DNA of 64,000 nucleotides, taken from Neonectria sp. B-13 (lineage: Eukaryota > Ascomycota > Sordariomycetes > Hypocreales > Nectriaceae). The position numbers were made by a program, and so were the translations under genes. The DNA is taken from assembly GCA_002682825.1 (NCBI GenBank), contig NOKP01000002.1:4322309-4386308 (forward strand), given 5' to 3'. The notes under the pieces are model-generated. The model searched no databases. It was not told where the DNA came from and saw only the letters and a program-made list of their open reading frames with translations. Position 1 is the first letter of the stretch. Each line of letters starts with the position of its first letter. This document shows positions 56,082 through 64,000 of this stretch, piece by piece.

Positions 56082-57695
56082 ATGTCCGACACCGATGTCC
56101 CAGACTCGACCGACTGGCTCTCGACGCCACTCTCCGGCCTCGCCGCTGTTGAGAGCGCCCTCCGATGCCAGGTCTGCAAGGATTTTTACAAGACGCCCGT
56201 TATCACGTCATGCTCTCACACATTTTGCTCGTTATGCATTCGCCGGGCACTAGGCAATGATGGCAAATGCCCGCTCTGTCGCGCCCCGGATCAGGAGTTA
56301 AGGCTTCGGAGCAACTGGTCAATGGAGGAGACGGTCGAGGCGTTTGTCAAAGTGAGGACTGCGACTCTGGATTTGGCGAATAGTGGTAGCGAGGCAAACT
56401 TCCTGCCCAAGAGGAAAGCCCAATACGACCCTAACGAGGCCAACGATGCGCCGGAGGGCAAGCGGTTGAGGACATCGGCGCGGTTGAAGAAAACCAGGGC
56501 CGATGCACCCGTTGTGGATTCAGTGGCTTTCGACGACGAAGAGATCACTGAAGTTCCAGACGATGATGAATACGTGCCTGGGCCTGGTATGGTGACCGGA
56601 AATATTGAGGAGGATCGCATGCTAACACTGGTTCTAGAAGATGGCCTCGTCCCTTGTCCCGTTTGCCAGACCCGGATGAAAGACTGGCAAGTATTCAAAC
56701 ACCTCGAGGGTTGTCCAGGTCCGACACCAACACCAAAGCAACGAAGAGCGGGCGAAAGCAGTTCTAGCGGCTTCGGCCTCGGCCAACTGCAACGGCAACA
56801 GACGAAACCCGTTGAACGACTCCCGGCGCTCAACTACTCGATGCTCAAGGAACAAGCCTTGCGCAAGAAGATGGCGGACCTGGGAATCTCCAACCAGGGC
56901 CCTCGCGTGCTGCTGGAGCGTCGTCACAAAGAGTGGATTACGCTGTGGAACGCCAACTGCGACGGCGCGCGGCCCAAGAAGCGCGGCGAGCTGCTCCAGG
57001 ACCTCGACGTCTGGGAGCGCACACAGGGCGGCCGCGCGCCAGTCACCGGGCGAGCGGTGCAGAGTGCGGCGGTTATCAAAGATAAAGACTTTGACGGGGC
57101 GGCGTGGGCGTCAAAGCATGACTCGTCGTTCAAGGACTTGATCGCGAATGCGAGGAAGAGCAGGTTGGAGGCCAAGAAGAAGGCAGACGAAGGGAAGAAG
57201 GAAGCGAGTACGGAGCCACCACCGGCAGCTCCTGTACTATCGCAGTCGCATTCAGAGGTGTTAGAGACCAGTCACGTCGAGATTCCATCTATGCCGGGGG
57301 CAATGCAACCGAATCAACTCAGCCAGGATTACGAACCAGTCGACCGGTTCTACGAACCACCAATCCACCCGTCGCGAGTCCCGGAGAGCCATTCATATCC
57401 ACACGCTATCCCCAACAACCATTGGAATTCGCATCAAATACAACAGCCGTCAACCCAGGCAGCGTGGCAGCCCACAGTGTCTACATCCTACCCACCACCA
57501 CATTACCCTCCAGAGAGTTACGCCTATCGGGCGAATCCAAACGCTCATCTTACATCCCAGCCCCAACTTGCCCCAATGTGGGACGACGGTGTTTCTCTTG
57601 CAAATCAATCCCCATATCCGGCACCCGGGGACTTCACCCACCAAGGCTCAGGGACACACGTATGGCCCCCAGGGAGACCGAACGGCATGCCATGA
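56082..57695 (+). CDS. RAD18: Postreplication repair E3 ubiquitin ligase Rad18
   Basis: A single frame of 537 residues. RING finger at 29-66 (CQVC...CSHTFCSLC...CPLC), a Rad18-type UBZ zinc finger at about 192-211 (CPVC...HLEGC), and a SAP DNA-binding domain at about 250-284 (LPALNYSMLKEQALRKKMADLGI) occur in the order seen in fungal Rad18. The region after it (RRHKEWITLWNANCD) matches the Rad6-binding part. The tail is Pro/Gln-rich and longer than in yeast. With Rad6 it monoubiquitinates PCNA at stalled forks in the nucleus. Confidence 0.94.
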   Translation: MSDTDVPDSTDWLSTPLSGLAAVESALRCQVCKDFYKTPVITSCSHTFCSLCIRRALGNDGKCPLCRAPDQELRLRSNWSMEETVEAFVKVRTATLDLANSGSEANFLPKRKAQYDPNEANDAPEGKRLRTSARLKKTRADAPVVDSVAFDDEEITEVPDDDEYVPGPGMVTGNIEEDRMLTLVLEDGLVPCPVCQTRMKDWQVFKHLEGCPGPTPTPKQRRAGESSSSGFGLGQLQRQQTKPVERLPALNYSMLKEQALRKKMADLGISNQGPRVLLERRHKEWITLWNANCDGARPKKRGELLQDLDVWERTQGGRAPVTGRAVQSAAVIKDKDFDGAAWASKHDSSFKDLIANARKSRLEAKKKADEGKKEASTEPPPAAPVLSQSHSEVLETSHVEIPSMPGAMQPNQLSQDYEPVDRFYEPPIHPSRVPESHSYPHAIPNNHWNSHQIQQPSTQAAWQPTVSTSYPPPHYPPESYAYRANPNAHLTSQPQLAPMWDDGVSLANQSPYPAPGDFTHQGSGTHVWPPGRPNGMP

Positions 57696-57869
57696 GGTTT
57701 CTACATCGGGGCGCATTTTGGACAGACTCGGACAGACGTGATTATTCAATGAGATACCAGGTCGACGTGATTATATAAATAGATGTACACTCTAATGACC
57801 CGCCAATGAACAAAACCGCTAGACGCCGACGTATATCCCGACCCGTAATGAACAACCATACATGCCTGA

Positions 57870-59365
57870 TCATACTGCTGGTAAAAGCTGTGCCTCCTTC
57901 TCTGTCGGCGTATCTTCTTCGCTTTCGATGGCCAGGTTTGCAATGCCCGTTTGCGATGTTGGTGTAGCCGCCTTTTCGCGGATTGGTTGCTCGCCAGGCA
58001 CTTCGGGGAGCTCGTCGAGCTTTTTCTGCAGCTCAGCCGTCTCCTTGGCTTCCTGCTCCCGCCGAGCCCTTTCCTCGATGGCCTGCTTCTGGCGCAACAC
58101 TTCCGCTTCCTTCTCGCGCTCCTGCGCCTCCATGGCCTCGAGCTCGTCGTCGACCTCGGCCTCGTCCACAACAGCGCCAGTTGCCTCAGCCAGGATAGCG
58201 CCGACCTCGTCCGCCGCGCTCATCTGTTCGCGGACACGATCCATGACAGCGTCGACGCGGTCCGCGCCGCCGACTTGGGCGTTGAGGTTCTTGAGCGCAC
58301 CGCCAGACGCCTCCATGACCTTGACAAGCTGAACGTTGTCGGCGGCCTGCTCGATCTTGGCAGCGACTTGCTCAAGCTGGTTGAGTGTGGCGTAGCGGGT
58401 TGCGAGGGATGCCTCAGCCGTCTTTTTGGACTTGAGCGCGGCGAGAGCGGCGATACGGTTCTTGCGGGCGACGGCGTCCTTGGCAGTCTGGGCGAGCTCG
58501 TCGATGCGCGTGTTTAGAAGGTCGGTTTGGTGCTTGAGGCTCTCGGCTAGTTCCTTGAGGGAAGCTATGGCGGTGTCCTCCTCCGTGATGCCTCCCTGGT
58601 GCTCGGGGCCTTGGATCCGGATTGTTTGCCCGTCGTACTCTATGATGCCCTTGTCCCTTGAGAGAAATTTCAGGAACAAGTCCAGGTCTTTGTCTGATAA
58701 GCGCTGGCCTTGAATAAGGGTGGCTGAAAACGCCTTTTGGAACTGCGCCTTGGTGAATATGCGATCGAATCGAGAGCTCTTGTCGGCCATAAGATCGCTC
58801 AGCTCCTTGGCCGCAGCCTCGAGGTTCTTGACGACCACAAACTGGCCCACAGGCAACTTATCATCCCCTCTTGATGGGTCCATAACACCCAGTTGACGCA
58901 GGGTCCAGCCCACGAAAGTCCACGGTAGCCCCGCCCAACTATGGGTGTAGATGCTCTGCTGTGACTTGTTGAAATCCTGGAGGGGAATGAGGTCCCGCTC
59001 CGCGACCGCTTCGCGCACCACCGTGCCGAGGGCGAGCGGCTGTCCGAAGTCTTTGCTTTCTAGCGATCGAAGAAGCGAATCGTCGAGCGACAGCGCGAAG
59101 AGGTCCGGACTGGAGCCGCGGTGGGAGACGAGACCGCGGGCGGCGAGATGGGAGAGGGCATGGCGCCAGGCGGAGACGTTGGCGGCGTAGCCATCGGGGT
59201 TGAGTGTTCGTTGTGGGCGGAAGTCGGAGTAGAGCGCTGGTAATCGCGTCCTGGATGAATGTGAGCGGGACGAGGCGTGTGGTTAGAGTTGGGTTTGCGG
59301 CGGAGGGGTGGTTACCTGCGAAAGCTGGGGTCGTTGTTGATGAGGTAGTCGGCGAGCTCGCCCAT
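57870..59365 (-). CDS. CHMP7-like ESCRT-III (SNF7 family) protein
   Basis: Two exons, 59365-59316 and 59250-57870, give 476 residues. The N-terminal half (MGELADYLINNDPSFRR..LYSDF) is the winged-helix-like part of CHMP7, and the C-terminal half is a long Snf7 coiled-coil (SLKHQTDLLNTRIDELAQTAKDAVARK...KVMEASGGALKNLNAQVGG). An acidic/charged tail with EEDTPTEKEAQLL ends it. CHMP7 recruits ESCRT-III to the nuclear envelope and endosomes. Sequence just upstream of the ATG is also open in frame (ARLRSGIIFPYT), so an additional 5' exon is possible. Confidence 0.88.
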
Positions 59366-59967
59366 GGTGTAAGGGAAGATGATGCCGGAGCGCAGTCGGG
59401 CTGTAACAGAGTGAGTTGAGTTTGGTAGTCGCGTGGAAGTCGAGATGCTGGTTGTTCAAGTATGTAAGAAGATGGCTAGACGGGTCGTGACGGATCGTGA
59501 ACGGTGTGAACCCAAGTCAACGAGCCGCCTCCTCGTAGTGGGGTGTGTTGCTGTCTCCAGGGACAATTGGGGTAGGCAGCCTGAAATCAATGCCTTATCA
59601 GCGCGTCATCTCGAGGCTATCAGTGGAGCACCCGATCGCCAGGGGACCTTTCATCCCTAAAGTCCCCCGGCTGTCACTAACGTCGCCCATGAACCCTGGG
59701 CCCATATCGGCTTCTAATAATGGAGTCTATGAATCTCGGTGCAACCTCTGTATCAAAAGAGCTTCAGTACTTGAATGAGTTGGCGACATGATACAAATAT
59801 ACAGACACTAGGAGTCATAATATATTCCGCACGCCAGATGCCCTTTTGGAGTAACCCCGAAACCGTCCCTTTAAAGTGCTGTCCCCTTCTATGGCTCGTC
59901 CCTCCCAAAAAGTTGTCATGATGCTTTCGTTAACCCTTCGACTCTGCCCATCTACATCCAGCTGCCA
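59366..59967. other. Intergenic
   Basis: About 600 bases between two minus-strand genes. No gene accepted. Confidence 0.4.
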
Positions 59968-62289
59968 TTAATCGAAATCTTTCTGCGCGCTGCCTTTGAC
60001 CGCTTCATCCTCCGCTGACGCATCCCTATGTAGAGGCGCCGTCTCCAAACCCACCATGCCGCCCACGGTGCTGGCCCGCCGCGAGCGCAGATCCGTCAAT
60101 GCCTCGCTCTCCACGTCGATGTGGCCGTGGGCATCGTGTTCATCCGCGGTTCCCTCCTCGTTGTCCGACGTATCCGGGGATTCGGCGAGGCTGTTCTGGA
60201 GGGACGCCATGAAATCGCCCGCGGCCGAAAACTTGAGGATCCCTTCTTTGTGTGGCAGAGTTGCGTACCGCCTGTTCGCCTCATCAAGGCATTCCCGGGC
60301 TTGGATGTGCTTTGATTGTTGAAGCCAGGCATCAGCGGCCAAGACGCTCCACGCTGCCGACTTGCGGCGACGTGACCCCCAGTGCCAGCTCCCTACGCCA
60401 CCCTTTGAGGCATAGCAGATGCTTAGCCGCTCTTTCATGAGCGCGTCCCCGACGCTCCCAGCGATCTTCGATTCCAGCAGTCGAGTTCCCCATCGCCCAG
60501 CGTCGTCAATACTTGTCCCACCCCGCAGGCGTAGCAGTTCCAAGCCTAGCGTCAGGCTTCGTAGCGCACCATAGGGAGCACAGCAGCGGGTGTTATAGGA
60601 ATAAAAGGCAGCCTCCAGCATCTGATCGATCGTCTCGGCACGGTTCTTGGACGATAGTTGCTGTGGCATAACGAGGAGACTTGCCGCGGCCATTTCATTC
60701 GCCGCAGCATGGTGCTTCCACGCCTTGGCATCACTGAAATCCGATCGCAACAGGTCGTACGTCGAGTGAGCTAACTTCCAGTCCCGCAGCATGAAAGCAT
60801 AGTCGGCCAGTTTCCGCATAATGGCCTCTGGTGCTTCAGCCTGATAAAATCCTGCCATGTTGTAGGTGTCCCTTGAACTACTCGTGCCGCTTGACGAGGA
60901 CCGCGAGCTGCCACCAAATGCCCACTTCCTCGATAAGTTCATAAACCGCCCCGTGATGCCTCTACGTCGTGAGGCGACCTGGTCGTTCCAGATAGAGACG
61001 TGTCGCTCCATCGTCGGAAGAATGGACTGCGTAACCATCTCCCGTACGAAGGTCCTGATGGCTGTAACGTCCGATTCAAAGATGTACCTTGTTGGATCCT
61101 CAAAACCTTCGTCATCTTGGCTTCGTCGAATGTCCTCCAGCTCCTCACTAGCTGACATCCAGTCACTGCGAGGAAGAAGCAGGCTCTCGTCATCCGTCTC
61201 GAGGCTCTGACTGCTTCTCAGCCTCAGGAGATGGCAGTGGAGTCCAAGGTGTCGCTTCATCTGGTCAAATAGTCCCATCGAACGCGTGATATCATCATTC
61301 TCTTCATCGTGGACTAGGACGTAGTATCGGAGATAATCGCCATCCACCCATATAGGAAGCTTCTTGTCTCCCTGACTAGTCTCCGAATAGAGCCTCCTTA
61401 GCTCTTCAATGGGATTGGGATTCCGAGAGCTGATGGCGATAACGCAGGCAACCGGATGTGAGAAGGTCTCGTGGGGCGATATCGGGAATCCCGACAACAA
61501 TCTCCGTAGGTAAAGTGCATAGTATGGTGACGTCTCCTCAGTGTCCGAGTCCTGCCCGACAAAGGCGCCTGGTGGCATAGCAGCAAACGACTCTTCGGCG
61601 TAGGAGAGATGTTGCTCTACCACAGCTTCGACGTCGGCAAGGAGCTGCTTGTCTCGCGCAGTACTTGCTTGGTTCCCTTTCTGATCCCGAGGTGGCGGAG
61701 CATTTTTGAGGCCCGAGACCTTCGGGTCCGGGTGCTCAACGCCCTCCCCAAATTTTGTGAATCGAATCGAGAAGTCCTCAGTCGTCCGGCTCATTCCATT
61801 ACTATCCCTAACCGTAACTTTGCCCTGGATATCCTCGCCAAACGGACGTAGCAGCTCCCATAGGCCGTTTCGGAACCCTTTCTCGCTCATCAAAGCCTCT
61901 GTGTCATCGGAGGCATAGATGGATACGTGCGGGACGTATGCCCTGAGAATCAAGTTCAGCGGCTCGGTCGGACTGTCTCCAGCATTGGATGCGGGGGATC
62001 GGGGTTGCCGGGGATCGAAAACGGTATTGGAAAGGACGCGAGACGGCGACCCACGGCCGGCAGGGGAGATGGACCTCGAGCCCGGGGGCGACAGCGTCGA
62101 TGCATAGAGTGAGGCTCTCGACGGGTTGGAGCGGCGGAAGGGCAGGGTGGTCTCGGAGCTCGACAGGGGCAGTGAATCAATGGTGGACGTAGAGTGCCGT
62201 GTCTTGGGGAAGTTTATGGCCGAGGCTGCCATGGGCAATGCCTGGAGCGGTTCCGTCGGCAAAGCTTCATCTTGGAGAGGCTGTGGCAT
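59968..62289 (-). CDS. TRS85: TRAPP complex subunit Trs85
   Basis: A single frame of 773 residues. A Ser/Pro-rich N-terminus leads into LNLILRAYVPHVSIYASDDTEALMSEKGF and ELLRPFGEDIQGKVTVRDSNG, then YYALYLRRLLSGFPISPHETFSHPVACVIAISS, the hallmark of Trs85/TRAPPC8. TPR-like helices follow (ADYAFMLRDWKLAHSTYDLLRSDFSDAKAWKHHAAANEMAA). Trs85 directs the TRAPP Rab1/Ypt1 exchange factor to autophagosome formation sites and Golgi traffic. Confidence 0.92.
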   Translation of the reverse strand: MPQPLQDEALPTEPLQALPMAASAINFPKTRHSTSTIDSLPLSSSETTLPFRRSNPSRASLYASTLSPPGSRSISPAGRGSPSRVLSNTVFDPRQPRSPASNAGDSPTEPLNLILRAYVPHVSIYASDDTEALMSEKGFRNGLWELLRPFGEDIQGKVTVRDSNGMSRTTEDFSIRFTKFGEGVEHPDPKVSGLKNAPPPRDQKGNQASTARDKQLLADVEAVVEQHLSYAEESFAAMPPGAFVGQDSDTEETSPYYALYLRRLLSGFPISPHETFSHPVACVIAISSRNPNPIEELRRLYSETSQGDKKLPIWVDGDYLRYYVLVHDEENDDITRSMGLFDQMKRHLGLHCHLLRLRSSQSLETDDESLLLPRSDWMSASEELEDIRRSQDDEGFEDPTRYIFESDVTAIRTFVREMVTQSILPTMERHVSIWNDQVASRRRGITGRFMNLSRKWAFGGSSRSSSSGTSSSRDTYNMAGFYQAEAPEAIMRKLADYAFMLRDWKLAHSTYDLLRSDFSDAKAWKHHAAANEMAAASLLVMPQQLSSKNRAETIDQMLEAAFYSYNTRCCAPYGALRSLTLGLELLRLRGGTSIDDAGRWGTRLLESKIAGSVGDALMKERLSICYASKGGVGSWHWGSRRRKSAAWSVLAADAWLQQSKHIQARECLDEANRRYATLPHKEGILKFSAAGDFMASLQNSLAESPDTSDNEEGTADEHDAHGHIDVESEALTDLRSRRASTVGGMVGLETAPLHRDASAEDEAVKGSAQKDFD

Positions 62290-62826
62290 GAAGGCGACTT
62301 CGGGGGGAGTCGTGTCGTCGAGGTTTGTGTCGTCGAGCGTCGTGTCGTTGGGGGTTGCTCGCGATGCCGCTTAGGGCGGAGCGGGTTCACGAGGCGCACG
62401 AGGGAGAGGGCGGAAGATAGCAGACTGACAAGGCCAAGAGCCGGTTGTGCATGATATTATTACTGGAGTCGTAGCCCGGGCGAGTCTGAGTGGTAGCGGT
62501 AGCAATAAGGAAAGACGGCGGCGCGCTCAATTATCATCTCTTGCAGGAGTCGGGCGACAATGTGGACTCAAGACGGTCGCCGATGGTTTCGGTACGTACC
62601 TCATCTACCAGACGGGAGAGCCAAGCTGCGTCTTACCTCATACTAAGGCCGTAGCGACAAGGCGCACTTCCAAGACCCCCACATTGCTCTACCGGGGCTC
62701 TGGACGTCGCATTCCGGTATCTGCATAAACTGCATGCGAGGCAAGGAGCTTGAGCGGCTCGAATCTCAAGACCCTGGTTTCACCTGGCAAGCTCAACGCT
62801 TCACTGTCGTCAAATACATTGCCACG
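62290..62826. other. Divergent promoter of TRS85 and BUD13 genes
   Basis: About 540 bases between divergent genes. Open frames are short and unsupported, although the BUD13 frame is open from 62734. Confidence 0.4.
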
Positions 62827-63816
62827 ATGCCCTCAGACCTCGCAGACTATCTCGCCACGAGATACCTCGTCGCCGACCCGAAGCCCTCCAAGAAGCGCAA
62901 GCGCAAGCGCGGCGCCGAGCCAGCTGGCCTGGTCATCAACGACGACGACGACTCGAACTGGGGCACCTCCGACGCCCAGAAAGACGACGCAGATGAGGAC
63001 GGCCCCATGACCGTATCGGGGAGGTCCGCAGAGTTCAGGAAAGCCAAGAAGAGCAACTGGAAGGCCGTGGGTGCCGGCGCAGATGCGGCAGGAAACGACG
63101 ACAGCGCCGCGGCGGCCGATGCGATCCTCGCGTCTGCGGCGGCTGAAAACCACGCATCAAAGGATGCCGATGATGATTTACCCGTGGTGGACGATGCAGG
63201 AAACGTGACAAAAATGAGCGATGGAACCCACGCCGGTCTACAGAGCGCGGCGGCAGTGTCCGCCCAGCTAAAACGACGGCAACGAGAAGAGCGTGAAGAC
63301 TTCGAGCGCCACCGCAAATCAACAAAGGAGGAGGAAACAGTGTATCGAGACGCCACCGGTCGCCGCATCGACATCTCGATGAAACGCGCCGAGGCGCGTC
63401 GCGCAGCCGCTGAGGCGGAGGAGAAAGAACGGGCCGCCGTCGAGGCGCTCAAGGGCGATGTGCAGCTCGAAGAAGCCCGGAAGCGGCGTGAGAACCTCGA
63501 GGATGCGCGGCTGATGAAGTTTGCACGGACCGCCGATGATGAGGACATGAACGATGAACTCAAGGAACAGGGCCGATGGAATGACCCCATGATGCAGTTC
63601 ATGGCCGAAAAGAAAGACGCCGGGACCAAGGGCAAGAAGTCGAAACGGAAGCCTGTGTACGCGGGAGCAGCTCCGCCGAACCGCTATGGAATCAAACCAG
63701 GGTACCGGTGGGATGGAGTCGATCGTGGCAATGGCTTTGAAGGTGAGAGGTTCAAGGCCATCAACCGGCGGGAGAGGAACAAAGGGCTGGACTACTCGTG
63801 GCAGATGGACGAATAG
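62827..63816 (+). CDS. BUD13: Pre-mRNA splicing factor Bud13/Cwc26
   Basis: A single frame of 330 residues from ATG 62827. A basic KKRKRKR signal follows the N-terminus ([14 protein letters not shown]). The C-terminal half holds the family core: [33 protein letters not shown], and the end [27 protein letters not shown]. It is a subunit of the RES complex (with Snu17 and Pml1), which acts in spliceosome activation and pre-mRNA retention in the nucleus. An in-frame upstream extension to 62734 has no ATG and is less likely. Confidence 0.93.
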   Translation: MPSDLADYLATRYLVADPKPSKKRKRKRGAEPAGLVINDDDDSNWGTSDAQKDDADEDGPMTVSGRSAEFRKAKKSNWKAVGAGADAAGNDDSAAAADAILASAAAENHASKDADDDLPVVDDAGNVTKMSDGTHAGLQSAAAVSAQLKRRQREEREDFERHRKSTKEEETVYRDATGRRIDISMKRAEARRAAAEAEEKERAAVEALKGDVQLEEARKRRENLEDARLMKFARTADDEDMNDELKEQGRWNDPMMQFMAEKKDAGTKGKKSKRKPVYAGAAPPNRYGIKPGYRWDGVDRGNGFEGERFKAINRRERNKGLDYSWQMDE

Positions 63817-64000
63817 AACAATGTTTACAGTTGGATACGTTTATACCCCATCACGGAGCTTTACTTGGGACACAAAAGGAGCATATGAAATCGTCACTAC
63901 GAGGGTTGCGCGCGAGTTTCCAGGGGTAACATCGCCCCCTAAAATACCTTAATGCAGTGTATTAAAACAACGGACTAAGAGCCTCAATGAGGTTAATCCT
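63817..64000. other. 3' flank of BUD13
   Basis: Window end; no feature seen. Confidence 0.3.

Overview
The window looks like nuclear DNA of a filamentous ascomycete, most likely a Sordariomycete. Introns are short (about 45-100 nt) with GTRWGY-type donors and CTRAC branch sites. Proteins are typical of Pezizomycotina: fungal CorA-like and MFS families, mixed C2H2/Zn2Cys6 regulators, GH125 mannosidase, Trs85 and Rex4. I assign no species. Exon boundaries were derived by reading splice sites and frames by eye.

Positions 1-31 kb are an accessory-type, gene-sparse block. It holds two related large protein-kinase genes at its flanks (left edge, 5'-truncated by the window; and about 14.8-17.1 kb, minus strand). 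Other genes here are a CorA-like membrane protein, a small cysteine-rich secreted protein, an orphan C-terminal twinfilin (ADF-H) domain, a kinase-like protein with a signal peptide, a Ser/Thr-rich secreted wall-type protein with internal repeats, a small three-exon hypothetical gene, a degenerate trypsin-like protein, a DHA1 MFS transporter, a ZZ-like/WW protein with a huge Gln/His tract, and a GT2 glycosyltransferase. Long intergenic stretches (1-2 kb) separate them.

Positions 31.7-42.9 kb look like a co-regulated metabolic cluster: aldehyde dehydrogenase (-), sugar-porter MFS (+), cyclase-family hydrolase (+), C2H2+Zn2Cys6 regulator (-), short-chain dehydrogenase (-) and a 3-isopropylmalate-dehydrogenase-like enzyme (+). 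An 11-bp element, GGCACGCTCCG, occurs once in the ALDH/MFS divergent promoter and twice (42 bp apart) in the SDR/IPMDH-like divergent promoter. A one-mismatch copy lies upstream of the cyclase. The resident regulator is the obvious candidate reader.

Positions 43-64 kb are conserved, gene-dense housekeeping sequence: RNase H2 subunit C, a cyclopropane-fatty-acid-synthase-like methyltransferase, REX4, the MYST acetyltransferase ESA1, GH125 mannosidase, a PLP aminotransferase, DNA polymerase delta subunit 3, RAD18, a CHMP7-like ESCRT protein, TRAPP subunit Trs85 and splicing factor BUD13. The POLD3-like and RAD18 genes are head to head and both act at PCNA. No rRNA, tRNA, transposon or CRISPR array was recognised.
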